Below are positions 1-11,583 of a DNA stretch of 64,000 nt, piece after piece; the stretch's first letter is position 1, and every line of letters starts with the position of its first letter. The notes below the pieces were generated by a model. That model had not been told where the DNA came from and made no database searches. It saw only the letters and a program-made list of their open reading frames with translations. The stretch lies in assembly GCF_042242105.1 (NCBI RefSeq), contig NC_092029.1, positions 8,061,885 through 8,125,884 of the forward strand, read 5' to 3'. Source of the stretch: Pempheris klunzingeri. Lineage: Eukaryota; Chordata; Actinopteri; Acropomatiformes; Pempheridae. The position numbers and the translations under genes were made by a program.

Positions 1-1704
1 GTGCTGTTGAGGGGGTAGCTTTGAAGGGAGGGTGGTCTAGCTACTCTCACTAGTTTCTCTGATGTTACACACCCTCCCTTACGAACTCATATGAATTCTG
101 TTCTTTCAGTGTCATACTAAAGAAATTTTCTTTTCTTTTAACACTTTATCCAAAACAGAATTGCATTATATTGTAATTCCTTCATGTTTGCTCAGTACCT
201 GTACATACAGTGTAACTTGATGGCGCTCATTGTGAAATCATCAGTTCCTGTCTATTTCTTCTACAAACAGACGTAATCTGACGAAAGTATGAGTGATGGC
301 TTACTCACTGAAGGTGTCGCAATCTTATCAACGCACTGTCCTCGCTGCAGAACACATATACAAACCCATTCTCTCGAAGATCACCAGTAAACGACAGTAT
401 TATCTTTCCAGGATAGAGAGCGGGAGCGATCTATGTCAGATCTTAACACCCTCGTCCTGATTTGAATTAAAAGAGTCAACAGCTATCTGCTGTGTGAATG
501 TCTTGGTTGGGGGCTGTGAGGAGTGATACAACAAGGCATCATTAACAAGGCCTGTGATCCACATTAGTTGTGGATTAAAAGAATACTGCCAAAAACTGTA
601 TTTGCTTTTATGACAGAAATCCAAATTTAAATTCAGACTGGTGGAAGTGCATTTAGCAAGAGTTCCTCTGAAAAAACAAATATACAACGCAATCTAATTA
701 AGTAATATAAAATTACATTATTACACAATTCCTTCAATCAACCATTATATGACAATGAAGTATAAGTTGTAATAGCAAAAGCACAGTAAATAAAAAAAGT
801 AAGAATGGCACTCCAAGCCACAACACTGACTTTAGTTTAATGCGCTTTATTTATATCTGTAGCCAAGCTGGAAAAGAGATGGGCAGATAAAATGTAACTG
901 TACCAGTGTTCTTGATTCATTGTTTTGAAAAGTGACAGTTAACCATATTTAGGACTGAATACTGAGTTTCATTTACATATGGGAAGTGTGTGATTTAATT
1001 GGTTGTGTGTCTGTGGATTGGGTGTGTCTTTGTCTGGGAATCAAGGGGGTGAGGTGTTCTCACAGTGGTTGAAGGGGGTAAGGAGAGGAGGGAGGTGGGG
1101 GTTGTTGTGACATCCATGCAACACACATGGTGGCAGCAAAGCAAGTGAGGGCATGATGCAGGCCGACATTCATTGTCCCACGTACCCTCTCACACACGTG
1201 TCTACATACACACACGCACACACCAACAGGTGCCAATATACACACTTTACATACATAGTTAAATGATACATGATATTATGAATACTGCATACATGTACAC
1301 ACTCACACACACTTTCCCTAAAACGGTGGACATTGAGGACTCACATGTTGTAGTTTCATGGGTAAATGACAATAGGTACTGTGTTTCAGTCTATGTTCTG
1401 AGTTTGTCTGGGCTTGTTCAGCACAGAGTGACTGGTAGCTGTCCGGTTACTCAGACACAATAAATCTACTTACTCAGTCTGATTGTGTCACCTTAAAAGG
1501 AGGGCGTCTATGTGGGTGGACCCCTTTATTTGGAAGGTAACAAGTAAACAATCAGTATTTTTGACCATCACTAGACCTCTCAGTAAACAATATAATAATA
1601 ATAACAATAATAACAGGGGGGATGGGTTCGATGGGATAGAGTCATTTGGGAGCTTCTTCATTTGTAATCTAAACCTTTATTCTTATTAATTTAATCGGCC
1701 AGCA

Positions 1705-2220
1705 AGGGTAGAGGAAGTATTCAGATCCTTTACTCAGAGGAATAGTTTTACATTTTACAGAATACACAGCGATTAACTTTCATGAGAGTTATATGAGAGG
1801 ATCAACACCAGTCTCATGTATATATGGTAAATATAAAGCAACAGCCAGCTTAGCTTAGCATAAAGACTGGAAATCTGAGGTAAACATTTGCCCTTGTTCT
1901 GTTCAAAGTTGTCCAAACAAGCAATTAAGTGAGCTGCCGAGGTGCTGGTAGGTGCACTTGCTACCCTTTGACAAAGTCAGAGAAGCTAACTGTTCCCTCC
2001 TGGTTCTAGTCTTTGTGGTAAGCTAAGCTAAGCTAATAGCTGCATATTTACTATCATAGGAGTGGCATGCTGCAGTATCAGCAAAATATACTTAAAGTCA
2101 CCAAAGTAAAAGTGCTTGTTGTGCAGAATGGCCCCATTCATAGTGTTACATACTGTTGTTACACGAGTAAACACTAATGCAATAATGTGTGAGCAATATT
2201 TTTGTCAAGTTAAAGCTAAA
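1705..2220. repeat. Nested interspersed repeats
   Basis: Sequence at 1705-1740 (gtattcagatcctttact) and about 2075-2220 (aaagtaaaagtgcttg, then gcagaatggcccc) looks like the two parts of one dispersed repeat that also occurs at 9241-9680. Between them, about 1741-2065, lies a foldback-type repeat whose arms carry agcttagcataaagactgg and, inverted, ccagtctttrtg-ctaagctaagc-like sequence. The inner element appears to have inserted into the outer one. Boundaries are approximate and judged by eye. Confidence 0.55.
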
Positions 2221-5200
2221 AAATAGTACTTGGTTGGATATAATAGGATAGGATGGCGTCATTGTCATTTTTTGATATAGCAAATGTCTGTTTTTTTTTC
2301 CCTCCAAATGCTAAAAGATTCAAATACAAACAGTACAGTCACAGCTGTTGTGACATTAGGCAAGCAGCGTTGATTTATTCCATGTCAACACAACTGTAGT
2401 GACGTAAAGCATAAGTGACCTGTTAACCACATCTGTTTACCTCAGGAAGACAAGAGCAAACCAAAGCTGTAGGTGAGCACGGACCCAGAATCAGACCAGA
2501 ATGGCCTCTGAAGTAGAGCACCATGTTCGCAGGAACACACCTGCTCTGGACCCGCTGCATTGGCTGCTTTATAACTGAGAAGGTCTCAGATTTTATAGCA
2601 AAGCTGTTCAGGTACAAGGTTTCCACTTGTTAGAGGTACATGAGTCTTTTGGTACGGCGCTGATGTGTCATGCGGTCATGATGTAACAGAAACTTGCTGT
2701 GGGGCAGGATAATGAGACAGCCCACAGGATGAATCTCTTTAGATGTTTTCCACAGAATGTGGTTTTCACTGTTGACTCTGAGTGAATCTAAGATAACAGC
2801 TTTTATCATAGAGTGATGTTCATGTTAAACCCTGTATCTCTGAATAAACATGTTGTTTCGTGAGCTGTAAATCGGATTAAAAAAAACGAGTTTGTCCTGG
2901 ACCCATATGTTCTAATTGAGAGCGATTTTTCCTATAGATTACCAGTAAGAGAACAGATTTTTTTCTTCTATCGGCAGGTCATTTTCATATATTTACCAAC
3001 CAACACTAGAAAAACAGGAGAAAGTCATATTTTGAGCACAGATCACAGTATGACACTCCTGTCTTTCATCTACATTGTGATCATATTCCAATCCTCGCTT
3101 ACTCATGACTCCTTTGTCTGTTATATGTGATGTCATTTTGCGTGTGGAGCGCGTGGCATTGCTATGTGGTTACTATGGGGGTATTTCTGACATACCATCT
3201 TCAAACTTCACATCTCTGCAACAGCTGATTACAGTTCAGGCGTGCTGTACTTATCCCTGACACACATCTATATGTGCATGCCTATCTATTATCAGGCATG
3301 AAGAAAACAGCCCTGTCATTACAATAGTAGCTGTCTAAAGGGAGTTTTCAGTGTTGGGATGATTAGAACTGAACCGAAATTAAAGATGAGCATCACCAGC
3401 AGCATTAAAGCATAAAATGACATCACTGAGATCTTCCAAGTTAGTTGGTTTGTTTCTGGTCTGCTTCATAAGCATGATTTATGATATGCACAAACCAAAC
3501 AAACACTCCATAAATTAGCAGACCGTCTCTGACGTCACATTTGTTTATTATCAAGTGGTGCTTTTGTAATTTATTGTCTTTAAAGGTTTATTCAAACCAC
3601 ATTATTTCTGACTCAATCACTGGTCACAGACACTGCGGCACCGCTGAAAGTGAAGTAACTGAGGAGCTGTCATCCCACAGCAATGGTATACAGTATGAGT
3701 GATATGGGAGAGGGGATTGAGCAAGTAAGTAATGAGGACACACACACACAATAGAGGGACAATCAAATCACCTATTTCCAGACTGATAAAAGCACAAAAG
3801 TGGCCAGAGGATTTGAATATGGCAGTTCAGTTCTGCTTTCATTCTGATTAAACCACATGTCCATTGACTCGTTGGCTCTTTTCTGTGAAGACAAACAGAG
3901 AAAACGGATGTGTGTTTGCAGGTAGCTCTCTGCTGTCAGCTCCCCGGACAGACCTGTAGAGCAGGCTTCTCCCTCTCTTATCTTCTGCCAGCTGGTCTGA
4001 CTAGAAGTGCGTCTCACTTACCTCACATCTACCAGGTGACGCTGCAAGGGCGTGGCCTGTCAAGAGTCAGTTTCATTTGTTTCATAGTTCTTTGTGGAAA
4101 TAATTTGCATTTAAACTGACTGGCAGGTTGATCTCAGAGGGAGGGAGACTGGCTTTTACCCTGCCAAAGGTTAAACAGGACCATCGGGATATATCAACAG
4201 TATACAAAGTTTCACTAATGGGCAGCAGCAGCAGACTGTTTGAGGTGATAAAAGCTCAAGTAAATACTGTCTGACAGCCTCAACATTGTCACCTGTGAGA
4301 GAACAGGGGGAAGGCTCTGGACTTTCCTGTCCAGGGAGGAAACTGGTCTCTAAGCAAATAAGAGCAAGTCTCTGTCTGACAAAACAATTCATCACACAGG
4401 TTACGGCCGTCCAAAGCAACACAACACCTTGAGTTACAGGGTTGATGGATCACATCAAGATCCAATTCCTAAGATTTATTCAAAATATCAAATAAAAGAA
4501 GGCAGGCCTTTTTTCAGGGTGAGAGTTCACTCACAGTCAACATAATACTGTTTGTGATGTACAGTGTGTGGAAGCCTGTGGCTCAAAGACCCTTTACTAC
4601 ACTTTAAAAAGAGCAAATAATTCAAAATTCACGGACCTTTTCCGTCATTAGCTGTAGCAGCTACATTAGTCAGTGCGTCGTGTTACACCAAAAGGTTTCC
4701 AGAACGTTTGATAAATGTTCCTTTGTGCCAAGACCGGTTCTGCAATGCCACCCAGCAGACCAGGCTTATCCTCCAACCTGCAGCTTAGTCTTATCTGCAA
4801 CTCTGTTGTCATCTATGTGAGCATAATGTAGTTTAGTGCAGAGGAGGCTGAACATGGTTGAACGTTAACAGATTCTGTTTTCTGTAAATTAGGGCAACTC
4901 TAAATACCAGTGTGTGTTATTACGGTAACATTTAGTGAAAATCTGTAAAAAATGTCCTGACTTTTTGTTTTTGTTTGTTCATTCGTTTGTTTTATTGAAT
5001 TAAAGGTGCTCATTCTAAACATTTTCTCTGTAGTTTCTCCTTTTTTTTCCAGTGATGTGTTCTTGCTAGGTGCACATAATATACAAAGAGACACATTTGT
5101 ATGGACACAGAGGTGATCGGGTGCCTTTTGAACGTTAGGGAGAAGAACAATGAGGTTCTGCAGTCCCAAAGGTAAGCTCCGATGGCAAACTGTCGGGGTA

Positions 5201-5732
5201 AACTGATATAGAAACTCACATTATTAACTGCCCAAAATGCAAAAATAGTAGGCATGTAGGGGAAAAAACCAAGCTTTTAACAATCTATGACTCACAGGGG
5301 TAATATGTAAATGCATGTTCCACGGGAAGATATACATCCACGTGAAACCAGAAGAGGGAGGTCACAGGTAAGAGTCCCTCCAACGTTAGCAGTGAGGCAG
5401 GGAGGGACTTTTCTTTTTTTTTTTTGAGATTCAAATCCAAACAGACATCGAGTCTCACCTGCCTGTATGGAGCAGCAGGTAGAGTGAATAAACTGACACG
5501 TTACAAACAAAACCATGATGCTTTTTTCTTCCAGCATCTGTCAGAGAGGAACTCAGTACACAGGAATGATACTACAAAGATACAACGCTGCATAGAATCA
5601 TGGCATTATATGAAAACGGCCTCTGTTGTGGCAGATGACACGCCTTTATGCATTGTTCATTTCTGTAAACTTTATTGGTTTCGTAGGACGTCTCATGTAC
5701 CTCACAGTTAAAGGTATATGCAGTAAATGTGT

Positions 5733-6180
5733 GATAGTTTGACATTTTGGGAAATTACTTGCCTAACTTGGCATAAATACTGGAAACAGGGGAAACAGTT
5801 AGCCTGGCTTTGTGGGAAGGTGACAAAATCTACCTATAAATACCTCTAAAGCTGTTAAACTTATTTGATTTGTATTAAAAACAAGTTTTGAAATGACAGT
5901 ATTTACTATTTTTTGACTGGGAGCAGTTGCCAGGAGACTAAAAGAACATCCAGGAAGTTACTAGTCTTGGCCCAAAAGTAATCTTATGCAAATGCTGGAG
6001 GTGGATTTTGTTTCCGTTGGACAGCCACGCACCTGTTTCCAGTCCTCCTGCTAAACTAAGATAAGCTGGCTGTGCCGTCACGTTTAACAGACAGTTATGA
6101 AAGAAGTGCAGATTTTCTCATCCAACTCTCGACAGGGGAGTAAATAGTCGAATTTCCCAAAATGCTGAACTGTTCTTTTA
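5733..6180. repeat. Foldback (inverted-repeat) MITE-like element, full copy
   Basis: The copy opens with tagtttgacattttgggaaa and closes with the near inverse complement, tttcccaaaatgctgaactg. Internal arms are also inverted: ctggaaacaggggaaacag near 5790 and cacctgtttccagtcctcc near 6030. The arrangement is a long imperfect palindrome of about 450 bp with no coding capacity. Related copies or fragments lie near 1741, 30739, 32683, 38865, 39843, 48684 and 58330. No clear target-site duplication was seen, so the transposon superfamily is not assigned. Confidence 0.65.
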
Positions 6181-6232
6181 ACTTACCTCCCAGCCTCTGA
6201 ATGTATCATGTGTGAGTGGATTTGAATGTGTG

Positions 6233-6234
<2 letters not shown>

Positions 6235-6282
<48 letters not shown>

Positions 6283-6305
6283 TGTGTGGGTGTGGGTGTG
6301 TGTGA
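6235..6305. repeat. (GT)n microsatellite
   Basis: About 70 bp of nearly pure TG dinucleotides, interrupted towards the right by ggg steps. It lies in intergenic DNA. The long open frames on both strands here are only the repeat read through. Confidence 0.95.
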
Positions 6306-7903
6306 GTACACTGCAGGTGGTAAAAGGGCAACTCCCCATCTCAGTGAGGCTCCGATCCCTCCTCTCCCTGCAAACCCACACCCAAAACACTGTAAGCTGA
6401 TTTAACACATCCACCGGTTGGACAACAGAGAACTACAAGAATGACACAAAACAGTCATTTAAAGGAAACCAGCTGTAAACGGTCGGGCAGAGTATTTTTT
6501 TTCATTTAAAACACTGACAGAGATTCTAGAGGTGACCCAAAAAAGTAAATGTGCAATTACAGCCCTATTATAAACAGGGGTAATTAACAGTCCACACCTC
6601 TGGCTGACAGAAAGCCTCACTGTGTTTTTGCCCTGCCAAACCTCCACACCACCTATGATTTACACTCAGGGGGGTTCCTGGTTTATGGGTCCTATTCAGA
6701 AGCCTTGAGGTGTCACCCCCGGTCACTCCCAGGTTTTTTTCCCCTCTGCCTGGTTCCTGGCTGTTTCACACCTCCAGGAGGGACTATTATCCTGTCAGAG
6801 GGCCACTCTTCACAGCAGCGTAACGCTTTGCCCCGTGAAAATCACACCCCTCTGCTTGTTTTGTTGGCCTGTGGAGTATGGAGTTCACACACAGGTCTGA
6901 CTGGGAGCTGCAGATGGTCATCGAGAATTAGAATGGATGGAAAAAACGAGGCCTGGAGGAGAAACACAGGCTGAGTGGTGGTGAAAACCGGGGCTCTGAA
7001 CTTTAAAGTGTGGCCGATGGAGACCCATTAAACTTTCAACTATATTGTTATAGATAAGTTACAACCAGGAGGCATTTTCAGGGGGAAAACATTTTGCTCC
7101 TGGCAGTAACTAATGAATCCTCCATGTTTATATCGTTCTCAGTTGAATTTATGAAGTTCTTTACAGTAGGCACTGGGTACATACACTCCTTACCATAACC
7201 AAACCAAAACACTTGGTTCTTTGCATAATAAGTTAAGAAATAAACTTAATCTTAGAACTAATGTGATATGCTGCATCATAATTCTTACAGTGATAAGCCA
7301 AGCATTGAGTAACAAGTGGGCTAATAATCATTCCAATTACAATTGAACAAGGTTATAATTTTAAAAAATGGACAACAGAACAGCATTTATATTCTTTCTT
7401 ATACAGTCTAATCAGGAGTTAAGGACTTATCATTTAGTAGCATTATTCCACTGCAGCAAAGCTCTTCCTGAACTTGAACATACACACACTATCATTATTG
7501 TCACTTGGTATGAGAGGTAACCTGGAGTAACATTTCTGAAAACAGGTCTGGTATATCTGCAGTCACATGGAAACTGCCAAACGAGGTGAAGGTGACAAAG
7601 TATATGTAGCTATAAGGAAGTGAAAATATATTTAAGGAAGAAGGCGTGGATGTTTATTTAGAAGAATGCACTGTACATTTAGCACATCTGACACTACAGT
7701 TACACATCTCCTTCTAACATTTGTCTAAAGCTTCCTGTGTACATACAGGCTATGTTCAAAAGAAGTTTAATTATGTAACTGACTCTGTCAGTCAAAGAAC
7801 AGGACATATCGTTTGCACCTTTGAAATGTTTGTCTGAACTAATTCATGAATCTGATTTCCTGAAGTTTGTTTACCCTGAAACACATGAGTGAGTAAATGT
7901 GGT

Positions 7904-7918
7904 GCTGCCCCCTACTGG
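7904..7918 (-). promoter_or_regulatory. CTCF-like motif
   Basis: On the minus strand this reads CCAGTAGGGGGCAGC, which fits the vertebrate CTCF core pattern CCASYAGRKGGCRSY at every position. It lies about 500 bp beyond the 3' end of pigh. Motif match only; occupancy is unknown, and such cores also occur inside repeats. Confidence 0.45.
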
Positions 7919-8122
7919 GGAAGGAAAGTAAAGTTCCTTAAAATACTTGAAGCCCAAGCACCAGTGACAGCAAACAATCTGGGGACACTGTTGACTTTTT
8001 AAAAATGTTTAATTAACATCATCATTAAAAATACAGTGTGGGAATGCTTACAAAAGTCAGTAATAATGACATAATCAGTAATAAATAGTTTTAAAAATCT
8101 AAATTGTTAAAGGTAATTTCTG

Positions 8123-8128
8123 TTTATT
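8123..8128 (-). terminator. pigh: Candidate pigh polyadenylation signal
   Basis: AATAAA on the minus strand, 277 bases beyond the pigh stop codon, would give a 3' UTR of about 0.3 kb. It is the nearest canonical hexamer I found downstream of the stop; no transcript data are available. Confidence 0.45.
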
Positions 8129-8404
8129 AATACAGTGTTAGTTAAAAAGGTTTGGCTCTTTGGGTTTACACAGGTAGTCAAGGACCAGTGCTATATCAGT
8201 AGCTACATAACAAAGTCATTATGCCACTAATGTTGGTCTCTAAAATGTGGCAGCACTTCCATTTTCAACAGACTACATTCACATGATGAGCGAGTATTCA
8301 TGTAGGTAAGAAAAGGAAGAAAAATAATGAAAAAAACAACCATCAAATCAAAAGTACCTGCTTCAACACAGAAACATTACTACTAAGGTATGACTTGTGT
8401 GTCA

Positions 8405-10124
8405 TCAGCACTTTGACAGAATTTCCTGGCAGCTTTTGTAAACTTTCGCCAAGCAGTTCAGCCTCGGCTTTGAACTCTGAAAAATGAGGAAAGGAGCGTA
8501 ATTAGAAACAGGCTACTATGGATGACACTGTGTGTATAAAAACCCTTTATACAGGAGGTCAACGAGAAACTAAACACCAAAAGAAACTTGCTTTAGGATA
8601 TAACAAAAACACTTTTACATTCAACCGCACCTGAAACAATGGCACGACACTCGACACTGCATTAGGATCTGAGGGGTCCTTCAACAGCACGCAAAGGTAG
8701 TAGATGATTTGATGCTGAAATAGATTTTAACAAAAGAAAAAGATTGTAACAAAATCCACTCATCTTACCAAAACATAAATTGCCATAACTGTAGCATAAA
8801 TAGTATAGAATGATGATGTGAATTATGCAAATGTGCACACAAGTGATAGAGATATAGATTTCCGTACTCACCATGTAAATAGCTTCATTGATGACAATAT
8901 CCTTGATCTTGCTCATCTCAATAAATGAGGTGGTCTCACGGCCCGAGGCATAGCTGGAGGACACCTGAATGCCCAAGGAGCCAATGACAAGCAGGGACTC
9001 GTGGTCCACCTTCACAAAGTGGATGTGAAGCATCATGCCAACCAGGGTGATGAAAATAGCACAGGACAGGACAGCTGTGTTCTGGAAGAGAGCAAAGACA
9101 TTCACATGCAATCTGACATGTTTATATGCATCCTCATATACCACTCAAAAACAATAGGAATGCTCTTATCATTTAAATTTACAGATCAAAAGGAGCATCA
9201 CCAATATTTTGTCCATTGGAGATATTTTAGTCTAGTTCAATGAGGGGTAGAGTAAGTATTCAGATCTTTCACTTTAGTAAAAGTAGCAATACAACAGTGA
9301 AAACATACTCATAAGTAAAAGTACAAAATAGTTAGCATCAAAACATGCTTAAAAGTTTAAGTGCCCATTCTGCAGAAAAGCCCATTTAAGAATCATATAT
9401 TACTATATTGTGATTATTGATGCATTAATGTGTGAGTCACTTAAATGCTGCAGCTGATGTGGCTAAATGTGGTGAATTTTAATCACTTTATCTACCACTA
9501 TAAGCTACCGCTTAACTTCTATCAGAATTCATTGGCTGGTTTCATTGTTGCATTAATGACCTGAATCTGCACAGTAACTAGCAACTACTGATGTCAAATA
9601 AATCTTGTGGAGTAAAAAGTACAATATTTGCCTACAAATATAAGTGAAGTAGAAGCAAAATGTGACAATATGACTGGTGGTGCTTGCAAACAGTAGGTAA
9701 TCTGATAAGGGTTGTATAAAGTGATCAAGTGAAGATAATAACACATCAAAGAAAGTAGTGTAGCAATAAAGATAAGATGGCTTTTGCTGCATGTTATTAG
9801 AAAGTATCCTAGACACAGTATATCTCGACACTAGAGGAAAAAAAACTTCACAGAGCATTAACATCATTATGCTGTGGTCGTTATTTAGCTAATGATTCGG
9901 GCACAGACACTCAGCCAGTAGTCTGGCTCAGGGCTCATCTGTGTTACCTCTGTGAGGAAGAACAGGGCGTACGCCAGGAGCCAAACACTGCAGGTGTACA
10001 CCATCACCTTGCCGATGGACACTTTGGGGGAGCTGACGGTGAACTCCCTGCAAAAGCCCGAGTGACTCTGGCAAACCAGGGATATAGCTTTGCCATTGAT
10101 GTCAGTGAAAGCTTCGTCCTCCAT
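8405..10124 (-). CDS. pigh: PIGH, GPI-GlcNAc transferase subunit H (4 coding exons)
   Basis: PIGH is a small membrane-associated subunit of the ER complex (with PIGA, PIGC, PIGP, PIGQ, PIGY and DPM2) that adds GlcNAc to phosphatidylinositol, the first step of GPI-anchor synthesis. Coding exons: 10124-9948, 9081-8872, 8714-8631 and 8476-8405; all introns are phase 0 with GT-AG ends. The product is 180 aa against about 188 in human. It starts MEDEAFTDINGKAISLV. It has a hydrophobic hairpin around residues 43-75, then the well-conserved stretch HFVKVDHESLLVIGSLGIQ and SSSYASGRETTSFIEM. Exon 3 gives IIYYLCVLLKDP and exon 4 ends SCQEILSKC. An ATG directly upstream (10127) would add one Met; an ATG further out lies in the same frame but has no homology to support it. 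Intron 1 holds a dispersed repeat. The gene is head to head with zfyve1. Confidence 0.95.
9241..9680. repeat. Dispersed repeat inside pigh intron 1
   Basis: About 440 bp beginning agtaagtattcagatctttc and containing aagtaaaagtac, gcagaaaagccc, gatgcattaatgtgtgag and gtggagtaaaaagtacaa. These blocks recur in diverged form at 1705-2220 and 52215-52480. It is AT-rich and non-coding. This type of repeat is common in teleost introns; I cannot assign a family. Confidence 0.6.
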
Positions 10125-11583
10125 CATGGACGTGACACAAACCAACAGAGGAAATTAAAGAAGAAAGACAAACATGACACGAACTCTCGGAAACGGTTAG
10201 CTTAGCCAGCTAACGCTGAGCTAGCGGTGGCTATCTGACAACAGGCAAGGTCAGTCGCATATAAGGACATAAAGTGGCGCTTTCTTAGACGAGAAAAGAC
10301 TAATTATTCGCGCATACAAGCGATTCTAAGAGTCTTTCGTTGACAAAATAAGAAAAATGTACCGGCAAAAATAGTGGATTTTCCCCAGGTAAGTACAACA
10401 AAACTGATGTCAAAATCAGTTGGGTACATTGGGTGCACTCGTTTATTTCACCGGGTTGTCCTGGCTGGCTGTTGTTACAGCAGCTAAAATAAACTATGAC
10501 AAGCAACGAGCGGGTACAGCAATTTAACCAGAGACATGTGAATATTTACTACACTCAATTATAAAGCATGTAAGATACAGCGATTGATATGTACACTAAT
10601 ATCCGTTACTGTCTCCGTCCACCTGTGGTTGCTCCGGTGTACGCCTTAACAGAATAAGAATGAACCCTACAGCAGCTGGAAGGTACAAAGCATTATGGGT
10701 ATCTTTTCGATATCTGTACTCCATTTGATTAAGTAGCAATGACCTTTAACTACCTTTAGAAATCATGGCAGAGGTACGAGTTAGGACACATAATTCAAAA
10801 CGGAAGAATGGCGTATGCATAGAATAAAAGTACTGCTGTAAGCTCATCTTTCTCTTTAACCCCGAAATCCTCCATTTCCCAAAATGCATTTCTGTTTTAT
10901 ATGACTTCTGACCTCTGGATAAAAACAAGCCGATCAGCTGATGTAAAAGCAACAACATCTACAGAGGTCTGACACAAAATAGCTCAGCTAGCTAACTTTC
11001 TGGCCGAGGCTAGCCTTAATTAGCTGTCGGCGCTATGGTGTTAGTGAACGCGTCCAGTTTTAGACTGTGATGAGGCAGCAGTTTACTCAGAGAGCCAGTC
11101 GTCGTCCGTCGGACTGGTAGCCACTGCTAGGTCAGTCGATTGAAACGAAGGTTGTTTGCTTGTCCAGAAGTGTGTCTCTTTGTGTCGCCAATGGTAGATA
11201 GGCCATTTGTTATTGAGTTCCAGGTCGTGTCTTTTTCGACATTATAAACAGCTTTTAAATAGCAACACTATTAAGAAGAGATGCAGGGCGGCTAATGTTA
11301 GCTAGCAAAGTTGTGCCAAAATATAAAGCAATTACTAGTCAAAGTGTGCTTGTTTTTACCATAAACTGAACACCCTCATTAATAATAAGCAGCAATAAGT
11401 TTAAAATTGCATAGTACTTTTTTGACAGTATTACACAGGAGTGAATTGGCTATTTTACATCACAGCTGGTTATTATAGAGTTGCTTAACCGGGCCATAAC
11501 TTTGTGTCTTCCACTGATCTGCTTTTGAAATCTCAGTGGCTCTCAGTAACCCCCGGGTGTCGTCCTGACCTGTCAGGTTTGAG
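10125..11583. promoter_or_regulatory. pigh-zfyve1 bidirectional promoter region and 5' UTRs
   Basis: The two start codons face away from each other across about 1.46 kb, so both promoters must lie here. The part at 10980-11140 is richer in CG dinucleotides than its flanks and ends at a possible donor (actgctag/gtcagt), so it may hold a non-coding first exon of zfyve1. At 10876-10886 the string ttcccaaaatg resembles a ZNF143/Staf-type site. Transcription start sites are not determined from sequence alone. Confidence 0.5.

Larger units (their letters stand above)
1..8404. other. Intergenic spacer, no gene recognised
   Basis: No open frame here joins into a recognisable spliced protein on either strand; the frames are short and lack plausible splice sites with conserved sequence. 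The stretch holds a nested repeat (about 1705-2220), a long GT microsatellite (6235-6305), a full foldback repeat copy (about 5733-6180) and a CTCF-like motif (7904-7918). It may include distal 3' sequence or introns of a gene outside the window, but nothing seen here proves that. Confidence 0.6.

Noticed and set aside
2423-2626. Possible exon of an upstream gene
   Set aside because: Open frame of 67 aa without conserved motifs or convincing splice sites.
6178-6414. Open frames on both strands rich in His-Thr or Val-Cys
   Set aside because: They are the GT/CA microsatellite read through; the same applies to frames near 29776, 33867-34310, 34496-34932 and 48469-48978.
8662-9144. Single 160-aa minus-strand frame as one gene
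   Set aside because: Only its middle is coding (pigh exon 2, 9081-8872); the ends are intron sequence, and exon 3 lies in a different frame context.
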